NCBI GenBank assembly: GCA_002946415.1
Contig: NJPS01000079.1
Span: 248,001-312,000, forward strand
DNA length: 64,000 nucleotides
Direction: 5' to 3'
Origin: Rutstroemia sp. NJR-2017a BVV2
Taxonomy: Eukaryota > Ascomycota > Leotiomycetes > Helotiales > Rutstroemiaceae
In this document: in pieces, positions 41,761-52,980 of the stretch
Position numbering within the stretch: the first letter of the stretch is position 1
How the letters are laid out: each line of letters starts with the position of its first letter
Program-made: the position numbers and the translations under genes
The notes under the pieces: model-generated
What the model was told of the DNA's origin: nothing
The model's database searches: none
Seen by the model: the letters and a program-made list of their open reading frames with translations, nothing else

Positions 41761-42328
41761 TTATCAAAGATATATATAGTTATAGATATAATAGAATTTA
41801 TAAAAGTTTATATTAATTTTAATATAAATTTCGATAATTCAATCTATTTTTATATTTATAATATAGAAATAATAAAGAAAGTAAATTAAAGAAATAAAGA
41901 TAAAAAAGATAATATTAATATATATATTTTATAATAATAATAAAATATAATCGAGAAAATAATAATACTTTATTAAATAATTTATTAAAAATATCAATAT
42001 TTTTAAAAAGAAGAAATAATTAATAAATAATAATATCGATATTATTTTTAATATATAAAATATTTATAATATAGTTTAGTTAATTTCAATTAATTAGCTT
42101 TCTCTTTATTATTATATTTTGATAGATCTATTAATAATATATTAATAGAAGTTTTATTATTTAATTTAATAAATATAATATTTATAATATATAATTAAAT
42201 TATATATAAATAATAATAATTTTTTATTTAAAGAGAAAATAATATAGAAATCTAAATATTTATAAAATAAAAATATATATATAAAGTATAGTGAGATTTC
42301 AGCGGAGCTAGCCTAGAAAGAGAGATAA
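41761..42328 (+). mobile_element. gypsy 3' internal remnant before LTR
   Basis: From about 42130 to 42328 the plus strand matches the last internal ~200 bp of the gypsy element at 14690-14913, ending in a purine run (agaaagagaga) just before the LTR. The part from 41761 to 42130 is too AT-rich to assign. The element is cut off on its left by LINE copy E or by decay. Confidence 0.55.
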
Positions 42329-42574
42329 TATTAAAGAATAAAGCAAAGGAATTTTAGATTTCAAAAACTAATTATTTATAAAGAAGAGAAAGTAGAAGCT
42401 AAATAAATAAGGAGCGGGCTTCCGCCCACAATATCTTAATTATAAGAGAGAGAGCAAAGGGAAAAGAATCGGTAGCAATTAGTTTATCTTCAATTAGGAC
42501 CCTAAGTTTAGGTTCCGATTATACTATTACAGCCTAGTGATACTCTCACAATTCCCTACCAACCAACCCTAACA
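42329..42574 (+). repeat. gypsy 3' LTR at the AT-rich/GC-normal border (246 bp)
   Basis: Same family and same 246-bp length as the other two LTRs. Its left part is AT-rich (tattaaag), but from about 42413 it is much less mutated, and its right end keeps the canonical cctaaca. It includes a GC-rich near-palindrome, gcgggcttccgcccac, at about 42415-42430. The host gene region starts immediately after it. Confidence 0.8.
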
Positions 42575-42635
42575 CTCTCTCACATATATGGCTCTTTGCC
42601 GCCACCTCATGCAACCCCCCAGGAGGAGCCACCAT

Positions 42636-43704
42636 CTAAGCACGATAAGTACTATACATACTTGCCATTCTTGTTGCTTGACCAGCCGTGAATTCGGTCA
42701 TGCATGAACTGATTTATTTGTTAGTATTGGTCCTTTGAATTAGATTAGAACTGCTTACTCGTAACTGTAATCCATATAGTTGTGAATAGGGTCAACGCCG
42801 GCAGAAGTGCATGTATCGCGACCGGTTGGGCAGCCTGAAGCAGCAGAAGCTTCGGCCGGAGTATCACTGACAGAGTCACCAGTGCCAGAGCAACCGCCTT
42901 GGAAAGTATGAAGAAGACCAAACCAGTGGCCGACTTCGTGAGTGGCCGATTTACCCTCATTGTAGTTGGTCTCCGATCCACCAGGAACTGTCGAGTATAA
43001 AATAGTGCAGCCATCATAGTAGAAATCGCTAGATCCTGACGTAACAGTTGTGGGGAAGTAGCAGTAGCCCAGAATTCCATCTCCAAGCGAATATTGGAAG
43101 TAGACATTCAGATCAGCATAAGTACCCTTGCGGAGCGCTTTCTTCATGGTGAGTTCAGCTCCATCACTTGCCCAGGCGCTGTTTACTGTGTAGTCAGTGC
43201 TGACAAGATTGAATTTAATGCCGTATGCTGCGTAATCTTCATTCATGACAGCGATCTGGTTGCTGAGCTGCGTTGATGTAACGTATCCACCCGAGAGAGC
43301 TGTAGATTTTGCGACCACGTGAACTAGTGCATTAAACCGTCAGACATCGTTACGAGGGCAAGACAAAGAAGTAATGTTTAATGTTGACACCTGGTAAGAT
43401 CCCCAAAATGTGCGCAGATGCGTAACCCTGCTAAGAGGCGTGAAGATCAAATTGAAATTTGACTGTGCTTACAATAGGTGTTAACCGTCAGCGTTGCGGC
43501 GGCGGCCATAGTTGAGGGACTCTTCAACTCCTTCGTGATGTTCTGCTCAGCAAGGTGCATCTCGGCAGCAATGTTCAAAAACTCCTCAGTTGGTGCAGTG
43601 GCACATCCCCTGACTGCAGCAACCTCGCGCGGCGCCGTTACTCCACCCATTACTAGGGGAATCATAGCCGCAAGACTAACACAGAGAGCAGCAAGACGGG
43701 CCAT
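42636..43704 (-). CDS. Secreted M43 (pappalysin-type) zinc metalloprotease, MEP1-like
   Basis: Predicted 289-residue secreted endopeptidase. Three exons: 43704-43473, 43323-42759, 42708-42636; introns of 149 and 50 nt, the second with an ACTAAC branch site. Residues 1-20 form a hydrophobic signal peptide (MARLAALCVSLAAMIPLVMG). The zinc site HEVGHWFGLLH lies at residues 206-216, giving three His ligands and catalytic Glu207. The Met-turn NYMDYS has Met261. Several Cys residues around 222-249 and 266 could pair, as in the family. Length fits fungal MEP1-type enzymes, known to degrade extracellular protein and, in some pathogens, surface antigens; the substrate here is unknown. The stop codon is only 61 bp from the gypsy LTR. 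Codon use is normal and no RIP-type stop is seen, so the gene appears intact. Confidence 0.9.
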
Positions 43705-43808
43705 TTTGAAAAATGTTGGGTGGATAATCGAAAGAGGAGGACGAGGCTGATGTAGCAGAAGAGTGTTATGGGCGGATGGTGTAAAGGAATTGCTGGAGGA
43801 ATGAGCAT

Positions 43809-43816
43809 ATTTTATA
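43809..43816 (-). promoter_or_regulatory. Likely TATA box of the metalloprotease gene
   Basis: On the minus strand the sequence tataaaat lies about 105-112 bp before the metalloprotease ATG, a plausible core-promoter position for a regulated secreted enzyme. No other upstream element was assigned. Confidence 0.45.
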
Positions 43817-43851
43817 AGCCGTCGGCCTCAACCCCTAGCATCTCAAGTATA

Positions 43852-44238
43852 TCAGTGACAGCAGCCCTGCTCGTTTCGCTGCAGATAACAATTCAAGATG
43901 AGCCCGCAGTCATGGTCAACGAAGAACCAGCTGTGCCCCTCTGAGAGATAAAAAACGCCAAATCGAGCAGGTATGAATATAGCCATCCTATCTTCGCGCG
44001 ACAGTCGCAGTCGAACAGAAAACAAGTACCGACGATTCGATACAGGTTGATAGCCAAGCGTCAGTAACATGCATACCAAGAGTACCAAGAATACCCAAGC
44101 TTTATAGACGGAAGGAGAGTCAAGAGGAGACTGGGTTGTGAGATCTCCTGATAAGATTGATGGAAATGTGACCATTGAAAAGCCACTATCTCGAGAAGTG
44201 CTATTCGTAGGCGTCGTAAGCTGGTATATGCTGATCAT
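43852..44238 (-). CDS. Hypothetical small ORF with one membrane segment (doubtful)
   Basis: An open frame of 128 codons with one hydrophobic segment (AWVFLVLLVCMLLTLGY, about residues 47-63). The N-terminal part is Ser/Thr-rich. The frame remains open upstream of this ATG to about 44280, where a CTGAC branch-like word and a CAG acceptor suggest a further 5' exon that I could not find. I recognise no family. It may be a small membrane protein, a remnant of a larger gene, or chance. Confidence 0.22.
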   Translation of the reverse strand: MISIYQLTTPTNSTSRDSGFSMVTFPSILSGDLTTQSPLDSPSVYKAWVFLVLLVCMLLTLGYQPVSNRRYLFSVRLRLSREDRMAIFIPARFGVFYLSEGHSWFFVDHDCGLILNCYLQRNEQGCCH

Positions 44239-44490
44239 AATATCTCCTTCCCGAATGGCGTCTTGGCTCTTGATCTGGAAATTTCATCCAGTCAGAATCA
44301 ATGAAGCATCCCTTGGCCGCAGCATACGACCAAGGTAGTTCTTAAGAGCCGATAAAAGAATCTACCGTCCTTCCTAAAATAAGCATTCTGCAATTAACCG
44401 AACGTTCAACCATATTTGAACCGTATCTGAAATTCCGAATATTGCTAATGATACGTAATTGTATTTGCTGTATTGTATGTACGAAAGTAA
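44239..44490. other. Intergenic, no clear gene
   Basis: About 250 bp between the doubtful small ORF and the stop codon of the membrane-protein gene. It probably holds that gene's 3' UTR. Short open frames here show no recognisable protein. Confidence 0.5.
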
Positions 44491-45816
44491 TTAACATTTT
44501 GCTTTTTCCGAAGTAAAAGCTCGCTTCTCCCGATTCATGACAACTTGTACCCAATAATACGACACCAACGCCCAGATTAGTAGATAGGCAAATAAAACGC
44601 CCAATGACAATCCAAAAGCATAGTGGAATTCAAGCGTCCAGATCACCGCCGACAAGCAACCGAGATAGACGAGAACCCCAAAGATCCACCAAATTGTCAA
44701 CACCAGAAACATACGCCGGAAACCTTTCGATGAATCATATCGCGCGTTGTATCTTCGCCGAAACTCGCGATCTTGTAGCCCATCTACAGCAATGAAATCT
44801 TCGGCGGCGTAGTATATGAATGGCCGCATCCGAGTCCCCCGAGGTTGTGAGTCGATCCCGATCGGGAGCTTGAGAGGAATGAGCGTTATGACCATAACGA
44901 TACCAAGGAATCCCATAAGAAAACCAGGCGAATAAAGGTAAAGCTGGGGTATTTCGAGGCTGCCGCCAACTACAAATGGAATCAGCGCGCAGATCATGGA
45001 AACGCCGTAAACCCAGGATGTAGCATCAAGCTCCCATTTTGAGCGAGATATGAGCGGGGCGCATTGCTCATAATCTCGAATAAGGCGTATCACTCGCGCA
45101 ATTAAAACGTAAAGCTCTCCAGCGCCAAAAGCTATGATAGCATATCCGAGAATCTCCTCATCGTACTCCGGTTTTATAAGAGGACATGGCTCATTTCTTC
45201 TATCATAGACCTGGCAGTCTTTCGCCCATCGAGCCCGATGCTTATCGAACCACACATAATAAATTATACATGGCACCACGATGTCGAATAACAATATGAC
45301 AGGGGGACCTATTGTGATCGAGAGATGGTCTGTGGGCTTGGGGTTCTTCTGCGCGAGCTTTTCGTATGGTGGTGGAGATGGTAATGAGGTGGCTATGATA
45401 CCACCTGGACTAGGGACAGAACCGTTCTCGTTTGATCCCGAGGAGTTAGAATCTCCGCTTGAAGTGGAGGAACTTGTGTCATCCGAGGTGGAAGTAGAAG
45501 TATCGTTGTCGGTGTTGGGGCGTGATTCGTCTTTTTCAGTATTAGGAGGTGGCTGTTCTGTGGCGCCATTTTCTTTCGCAGGTCCTCCAGCAGAAAGGAG
45601 GTGGTTGTTTTCGTTGATGGAAGTTTGAATCGGAATAATTTCTACAGAATCCGCTTCTGCGCCCTCCTCGGTGATACCCGAGTCAATTATGTTTATGCGT
45701 TGTCCTGCGATGCCATTGCCAGACTGCGAACCACCGTGTGTTTGGTTCATGTTTGTTGCCGCGGGTGGCAGATCATCCAGACCCCCATTGCTGGCATGTC
45801 GTGGTTCGGAAGACAT
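44491..45816 (-). CDS. Six-TM fungal membrane protein of unknown function, PPPY motif
   Basis: Single-exon gene for 441 residues. Residues 1-165 are hydrophilic and low in complexity (Ser/Thr/Asn/Gly/Glu-rich, with a run of Ser, Thr and Asp around 104-128), probably disordered and cytosolic. A PPPY motif at 148-151 fits the PY motif bound by WW domains of Rsp5/Nedd4-type ubiquitin ligases. Hydrophobic segments at about 168-190, 222-244, 266-286, 294-316, 368-392 and 398-425 predict six membrane spans. The loop between spans 1 and 2 has two Cys (201, 211). I do not recognise a named family; it resembles the many lineage-restricted membrane proteins of filamentous fungi. Downstream of Tfc4 in the same orientation but 0.9 kb away. 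Confidence 0.8.
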   Translation of the reverse strand: MSSEPRHASNGGLDDLPPAATNMNQTHGGSQSGNGIAGQRINIIDSGITEEGAEADSVEIIPIQTSINENNHLLSAGGPAKENGATEQPPPNTEKDESRPNTDNDTSTSTSDDTSSSTSSGDSNSSGSNENGSVPSPGGIIATSLPSPPPYEKLAQKNPKPTDHLSITIGPPVILLFDIVVPCIIYYVWFDKHRARWAKDCQVYDRRNEPCPLIKPEYDEEILGYAIIAFGAGELYVLIARVIRLIRDYEQCAPLISRSKWELDATSWVYGVSMICALIPFVVGGSLEIPQLYLYSPGFLMGFLGIVMVITLIPLKLPIGIDSQPRGTRMRPFIYYAAEDFIAVDGLQDREFRRRYNARYDSSKGFRRMFLVLTIWWIFGVLVYLGCLSAVIWTLEFHYAFGLSLGVLFAYLLIWALVSYYWVQVVMNREKRAFTSEKAKC

Positions 45817-46728
45817 AGGTGTGCTGTTGAAAGCAAAAGGAGTTGAAGTTACAGCAGATCATCTCAGCGATGAATTGAATGGAGAAGTACTTCTATAGTT
45901 TGGCTTCTCATCACCCCTAATTTGGGCAAGGCGATTCCAGGTCGTTTCGCGTGGATCAAGGGGTCTGAACGACCTTGGGAGCTAGTCCTCTTGTGAGGTT
46001 TCAACTTCTGGAAGGGCTGTGGTACGTGGATTTGGAAAACGTAAGAAGTCGACTTAGCCTCGAATATTGTGCTTTTCGGTGATCTTGGACTGGTTTGAGG
46101 AAAGCGCAGGAGGGAGTTGCCCGAGTAATAAAACTAGTATGAAGGACAGTACTAATTCCACGAATTTCGCACACCAATAAATCGCGTGGCGGTTGAACTT
46201 CCATGGCAATAGATTCCGTTAACATGAATAGAGATCTTGAATCGCGGCCCATGCTGTAGTTAAGAGTCAGGTAGATAATCACTGGATAGAATTGTGATAC
46301 AGCCGATGTTTCCGCTAATGTTTCCATCAACTTGTCTATCTTTACTACTCCACGCAAGGCAATGTGCACTGACTGACTGGTCCAAGAACCAGGTTTAAGC
46401 TATGTTTTATGTGGCACTTTTATACTTTTATTGGTTACTCTAGTAAACATCTAGAAGAAGCGCCATGTTCTCGTTCCTGCCGGCGGTGGGGTCGGAGCAA
46501 AACAGGACCGAAGGCGTGGACCACGATTCATGGGGCCATGCTTGCACCTCAAGAAGAAGCCTACCGCGGCAGCTGCCAAATATTGGATATGTGGCTCAAG
46601 ACTGTCTTCATCACACAAGATTAGGGATTGCGGTGACTTCCTGAGACATGGAAGTAGACTGTGGTTGTTGCATAACATGATGATAGAGGTGGACAGCTAG
46701 GGCGCTAGCGCCAACACCCAGGCGGCAA
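45817..46728. other. Intergenic, promoter of membrane-protein gene and Tfc4 3' flank
   Basis: About 910 bp. Short open frames on both strands (46001-46369, 46409-46678) have no recognisable domain, no coding-like start context and no splice pattern giving a known protein. I see no RNA gene. Confidence 0.5.
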
Positions 46729-49700
46729 CTAGATGACCAGCCACCGCTTAGTTATGGAATGTGCCAGCTTTTTGTTTCCTGTGATCATACAAATAATTTT
46801 GAGATTGTGTGCTGTGTCAATGACCAAATCTTCTCGTGAGCTGTGATGATCCTTCAATTCATCCAGAACACGAAGGTAATACGTGATGGCCAAATGTGAA
46901 ATACCAAGCATGTGATAAACCCTAGCTATGTTGTAGTGTGCCTCTTGGCGTTCCTCGAGAACCGAAGACTTTTTGCGTGTATCGTAGTAATCGAACAGGA
47001 ATGCCATGCCCTGAAGTATCAAAAACTGCCGATTATCTGCTTGTCGCTTCAAAGCGTGGTGAACATAGCAAAGCCCAATGTTCATGTTAATCACGGGGTT
47101 GTCTGGATCCAGTGCATAAGCCCGTAGGAAATAATCTGATGTCTGTCAAAATCCAAATCTTCTAGTGGCCAGCAAACATCACTTACTCAGAGCATATATA
47201 TAACTTGCCCCCGAATACAATATATGACCATATAGCATAAGAAGAGCTATATCCATATCGTCATTAATAAGTGTCCGTCCGTCTTTGTCCTGCGTCGAGT
47301 ACGCAGCTTTCTCCGAAAAGTTCTTTTGCCGGCGGTTTGCATCTACGAGGCTGAAATCCATTGCTTTGACTTGACGAAGCATGTACTTCTGAGTGGGCCC
47401 GGAGCAGTACCAGGAGACTGGGGATTGGCACAGTCTAGCTATAGCAGCGTACATTCGATACGAATCGGTAGTGAACTGATATTCCCTCATGAAGTATCTT
47501 GCAACTGTAACGCACATTTCTTCGTCATTGCATAGAAGAGCACATGCTAATCAAAAATTAGCACATTCGCTACCCAAATTAATAAACTGAACTCACTGCC
47601 CCAGCAAACATGGATGAGAAACATGTCCTCCCGAGAATGGTAAAAAACGATTGCGTCCTTGGCAGCCTCACAAATCTCGTAAGCTTCTCTAGCCTTCCCT
47701 TCCTTGGCAAGGCATATCGCATACTCGAGAAATATATCAAGCCAAGTACGAAATGGAATACCTCGATAATCAGCGGGTATGTTGGCAGCTCTCAAGGTTG
47801 TTTTATTATCGGCGTCCGCTCCGAGATCTACCTATGTCAGTGATTTCGAAGCCATACTGTAATGTGAAGCATATACGTACTTTTAGAAAGACGATCAGCC
47901 ATCTCCGTCAAATCCGTCTCTAGGACCGTCTCTGCCTGCATCCGGTCTTCCCTCGTGTAGCCTAAAAACTTGACATATTTGTCCCATGGGTAGAATGTTT
48001 TGAACCCTCTGAAATCGTCGATGAGATCTCTTGCAGCTTCCATCCATATATTAGTTGCTTCAACCTCCCCTCCCCTCATCGGCTCCAACTTGCTTCGCAT
48101 GACCGAAAGCTGACTCTGGAGCTGCTCTGCTCTGGCTGCTTCCTCCTTTCTCCTCTCAGATGGATCTGCAAGTTTATGAGGCCTGTAGCGCGATTGGGGT
48201 TTCCGAGTTATTGTAGGAAGTGTATTCTTTGGCTTCGACACAGCCTTCGCAGTGGTGATAGTGGGAGGTTTGATGTTAGATAATTCCTCGAGTACATCTT
48301 GACGATCCCGTCGAAGGGCGATTATTTCGTTCACGTATATAAAAGCTTGCTCCTTTTCATTCAACCTTTCGTATAGCCTAGCAAGTTCCATCCTTGCCGG
48401 TATATTATCCTCGTCTAGCTGCACAGCGGCCTGGAAACATGTTTCTGCCTCCTTGTTATTCCCTTCGCTAAGCCAGCACTTGCCCATTTTCAGTTGTAGA
48501 GAAGCACCAGATGAACCTGTATTGCCTAATAATGGGCGATAAAAACGTAAAGCATCACTCCATAGTTTATTATGAGAGAGACTATCGGCAACTTCCTCGA
48601 ATAGGTGTGGATAATCCTCTGCGAGTCTTCGCCCTGTGTCATCTGAGACTTCTAGATGATGAAAATGGCGCTGTACAATTAGTGATGATCAACATATATA
48701 GGAACAGAATTTTAAACTTACCAATGCTTCTTCGTAGTGTCCAAGAGCCATGCGGTATAGTCCTAATTTGACCCGGAATTCAATGGGAAGGCCTAAGCCA
48801 TAGGAGTCTATTGGATACTTCCCTGCGGTGAAGTCGACACATTCCGCTCTCCTGGAATCATCCTCATCCCACTCACTATCATCCGCCATAATGTTATTCC
48901 AATATTGCTCAGTATCACGCCCGAGTAGCCACCGAGCCACCGACTTGAGTGCTTGAATGCCATCCTTGTATTGCTGAAGTATTCCGTACAGTTCTATGTA
49001 AGCATAAGCGTCTGTCCATCCAAAGGTCTCCTGGATACTTGATTCGGCATCCTTGAGTTTCGGAATTGCGGTGCTGTAAAGCTTTTTTGCGAGTTCTACA
49101 TCGCCTTGGTCTACATATATTGCGGCTAGCCTCTGGATTATTTCAGTATCGAGGGGCGTATGTCTGAGAATAAATCTGTATTCGGCGATTGCGTGACCAA
49201 GATTTCCTCGCTCGACCATAATTGAAGCCTTTAATCTCCGAGCCTCCAGATTCATGGAGTTCGCTCTGATTATCTGAGAGCAAGAGTACTGTGCAGAGAT
49301 AAGATATTCAGATCTGTGCCCACCCGTCTCGTTCAGGGCAAAATATGCACAGTTGAACCATGGCCCAGGGTGTTTGGGCCTCATTGTAGCGGCAACCATC
49401 AGAGCCATCAGGGCCTTGTTAGGGTCCTGTAATTCCTTGAAGGTGGAGGCTAGCAAATTCCATGCCTCATACGTCTCGGCGTTGATCCGAATGATTTCTG
49501 AGGCTATGTCTCGGGCTTCTTCATATCGCCCATTAAGGAAAGCTTGATTGGCTTGACTTAAACGCAGCTTGATGTCACCAGTCGGCTCAGCAGCTTTGCG
49601 GGGACCTCTGATGCCACCGCGTCTGGCCACCCTACCACGATGGGCGCCGCGTGATCCTCTGATTGATTTGGCGTTCGTGCGTGTGTTGACTTGAAGATCA

Positions 49701-50107
49701 TCCGCCAGAGATTCATCATCGCTGTCCATGTTCCTGGCCAAACGCACATCTCTCTGCATCTTAAGTATGCCCTTGTCAAATTCTTGATAGTCGGGATCAG
49801 AATCTGATTCAAAACTAGCAGAAAATTAGTAAATCACGCAGGTCATCAGTGAACACATGTGAATGGTAGTATACCCGAGATCCATATTCAGAATGTCGCT
49901 GTCATCCCGAGATTGTCTCCGTTTGCGTCTTCTTTGCTCTGTGCTCTCCGCTGTAAATTCAGCTCTTGCTTCATTCAAGGCGTCTTCACGGTATGTCGAG
50001 CCTTGAAGTTGGCTCAATTCAGGATCGGGATATTCATGAGATTGGTCCACGGGAATCCCATATCCCGACGACATCCCATCTTCAATATACTGCTGGGCGC
50101 GAGCCAT
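46729..50107 (-). CDS. TFC4: TFIIIC subunit Tfc4 / sfc4 (TPR protein)
   Basis: Predicted 1037-residue subunit of the tauA part of TFIIIC, which binds tRNA-gene promoters and recruits TFIIIB for RNA polymerase III. Six exons: 50107-49875, 49814-48722, 48670-47881, 47827-47597, 47546-47187, 47135-46729; introns 50-60 nt, except for phase all consistent (total 3114 nt). The N-terminus is acidic/basic; an Arg-Gly-rich stretch lies at about 128-150, then TPR units from about 157 (QAFLNGRYEEARDIA, then several to ~440) and again in the middle (EAETCFQAAVQLDEDNIPAR) and at the C-terminus (YFLRAYALDPDNPVIN, YNIARVYHMLG). Length matches yeast Tfc4 (about 1025). Two acceptor sites (47827, 47135) were chosen because nearer AG sites break the frame. 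Upstream neighbour on the same strand is VTS1, 0.95 kb away. Confidence 0.92.
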
Positions 50108-51059
50108 ATTTCGGCATGGAGGTCTCCAGTGACTACAAAACGCAGGGCTGTGAACCTGCGTAACAGCCTCTTGATGGTCAAAAACCCAGTGACTGTTCCC
50201 GCACGAACAATTGTGAACAGTCGATGGTGAAAATATTTGGATACAGAATCAGTTCACGTGATAGATATATTGTCTCAGTGACGGTGAAATAGAGCAAAGG
50301 TCGGAAAGTCGAATGAATGAAATCGATTGTAAGGGAGTATGTAACGCAGACGAATTTCACTTTTGTGTAGCCTTGCATATCAAGCTTACATAATAGTCTA
50401 TAAACCACACCAGAATCTCTCTTTATACACACTCTAGGTGTTGCTACACACCACATCCACATAAGCAGTGATAAGCTACGCCACCATACATATTCCTTCG
50501 GGAAACGAGAGCCTGTTTTCTTGACCTCGATGGCACGGAAGCCGAGTAGCCTCGCTTTAACTAACTACCAATAGCAAATTTCAAGGTCATATACAACGTT
50601 TGGCGGCATGCTGCAGGTCAATCATTCACAATTCTGGCAGAATTCCTCGAGACCCCCAAGGCATGTCGTGAACCAATCCAGCTACTTGAATCACAGCATC
50701 ATAGTACCAGAGAATGCTCGGACACAAATTTATAGAAAGACATTGACATTAAATACTCTGTGTGTTATGACTACCTTACTTACTCTCACAGTTGAAGGAA
50801 ACCAACTGCATTTCAAGATCCAAGCTACTTCCATGTACTTCCTTCGAGCGAATAATCCAACACTACACCATATCCGCTTGCTGGAGTTATTTGTGACCAC
50901 ATAGTTATTTTATTTCCCTGAACTTTGATACAATTTTGAATCCAACCAAGAACAGTGCAAGGTCCGTAAAATGCGATACTCCGATTTCAGAGAAGATCAA
51001 TCAAGAGAGTTTCCCTTCTGCTTTTGCTTCTATACGACATTAGCCTCTACTTCTCGAAA
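50108..51059. other. Intergenic between TFC4 and VTS1
   Basis: About 950 bp holding the TFC4 promoter and VTS1 3' UTR. A 98-codon plus-strand frame (50608-50904) shows no known domain and is not supported. I see no tRNA-like or other RNA gene. Confidence 0.5.
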
Positions 51060-52980
51060 TCAGTGATATACGGTGAATTTACCCTTGACTTGCTCGAAAA
51101 CTTTAAGCATCTTCCTCCTCGCGCCTAGAGCATTTACACCTCTCTCTTCCAAAGCCTTGTCATCCAGTTCCACAAGCTCTGTCCAGTTCATATCCTTCAA
51201 ATTGTCTGTATATTTATGCAACCTCAAGCTTCTTAGCCAGCTAGGAATATCTTGCAAAAGGCTAGGATCAGTCGGGTCCTCAGGAGGCTTCGAGCTACCT
51301 CGCCGTCCACGGGGTGACCTGCCGCGCACCATATCACTATGATCAGACAGGTAACCTTCATGCTGCGCCATTCCAAATGGATTAAGACCTAATGTGCCCA
51401 TTCCATTATTGAGTAGTGGAGATGCTCCGTCGTACGCTGTTAAGAAGCCATTGTTCTGTGGAGAAGCAAAATTAACTTGAGGAAAACCTGTCTGCATGGG
51501 TAACCCGGGAGAGTTGGGCCGTGATTGTCTGCCAAACGAATTCTGCTGTGCTTGAAGTGCTAGAACCTGTTCACGACTAAGAACTTGGCCATGCTCATTT
51601 ATCATGACAACATTTGCGCCATGCATGTTATTCGGAAGGCCCGGGGAAGGTGGTATTGGTCCGCTGGATGCGTGGCCATCATTCGACCTAGCACGGCGGT
51701 ACTTTCGAACATCATCCAGAGCAAAGCGGTTGTTCACTGTTGAAAGCGCGGCTAATTTCATAGCTGTAGCATTGGCAACCATATCGGCTTGTGTATTATT
51801 ACTTGCCGTATTGAACGACGGAACCATGGGAGTGTTGACCATGGATGCCCAATTTCCATTTCCTGCATTGTAGGGTGAAAGAAGTGGCATATCAGCGCCT
51901 TGATTGTCCGGAGCATTGATCACAGTGTTCTGAAGGTTGGTGGAACCAGAAATTTGTGGTCTTGGGGATCGCAAACCGGCAGAGGGTGGCGGTTGCATGA
52001 ACTGGCCCATGGGCGGTTGTCCCGAGGATGATTTAGGCCTGCTTGACTGATCAGTATTCCGAGCTCCCCACGGGGATGAAGGAGGAGCATTATTGTCCAC
52101 GACATCTCCGGGTCCAGAAATTGTGGGAGCAGTAAGTGAAGAGCGCGAGTCGAAAGCTGCGCTATTTCTGTTTGAAGAAGGTGGATTTCCGGTCTGCTGG
52201 GTATACTTTGCTTTCTCTGTGGCAATGGCCGCAGCTGCGTCGGGGAACATAGCATTAATAGTCGATGGGTCCAGACCAGAATGCCGTTTAGCAGATGGCG
52301 TAGCCGGAGGACGTCCCAGGGAATTTCTTGAACCATCAACACTGAGCTTATTCATAGCATCACTTAAACGGTTTGACATAGGATCTACATTGAAAAAGTC
52401 AGCAAGGCGGGTTGGGTTTTGCGAAAGATGAAAACTCTGAAATCAAACGCAGAAACAACGCACCTTTATCAAAATTTGCTGGCGAGAGAACACCGGACAT
52501 TGGGTGATTCTTACCCATTTGTTGCAGGACTTGGATGAAGAAACGAATTTGTACCTGCGTGGTTTGCTGGAGAAGAGCGTACAGGGCAGCTGTACGTTCG
52601 GCCTCACTGAGCACTCTGAACCACTGCTCTATTGCACTCAGCTCATCCTTGAAGTCTTGGTCCAAAGTCGCGGCTGCCATTTCTTCCAGTGTAGTCTCAT
52701 ATTGATCAATGTCGGCGATCCACTGTTGAGCTATTTTATCCGACGCATCAATCTCTGGGCCACCTTGACCTTGGCCTGGTTGCGTGCCATAAAAATCGGA
52801 TGAAGGACGGACTTGACTTCGACCCGCAGACGGCGAAGTTGAGAAAGCGGCCATATCGGCGGATGCTCGAAGATGATGACCTGAACCGATGGCGCGCGAA
52901 GAGGGGGGGCGAAGAGACGAGGTATTGTTTGACTCAACAGGAGTGCTATTTCGATTACCTATTACGTGGTTGGCAGACAT
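51060..52980 (-). CDS. VTS1: SAM-domain RNA-binding protein Vts1 (Smaug family)
   Basis: Predicted 613-residue cytoplasmic post-transcriptional regulator; Vts1/Smaug proteins bind Smaug-recognition hairpins and recruit Ccr4-Not for deadenylation. Two exons (52980-52464, 52384-51060) with a 79-nt intron. Residues 1-78 are low complexity. A helical conserved region at about 80-172 ([16 protein letters not shown]... [16 protein letters not shown]) is typical of fungal Vts1. The middle 180-540 is a long Ser/Pro/Asn/Gln-rich linker. The SAM domain is C-terminal, about 550-610 ([15 protein letters not shown] ... [16 protein letters not shown]), with the basic patch that contacts RNA. An in-frame ATG three codons upstream (52989) is an alternative start; I chose 52980 because it has A at -3 and opens the conserved MSAN start. 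Its 5' leader probably extends far upstream. Confidence 0.9.

Noticed and set aside
1..42574. CRISPR-like or other regularly spaced direct repeats
   Set aside because: Recurring segments are kilobase-scale copies of two retrotransposon families, not short spaced repeats; the organism is eukaryotic.
45281..45628. 115-codon plus-strand frame
   Set aside because: Antisense to the low-complexity N-terminal half of the membrane-protein gene; mirrored Ser/Asp codons keep it open.
50608..50904. 98-codon frame between TFC4 and VTS1
   Set aside because: No recognisable domain, no family pattern and no splice-supported extension.
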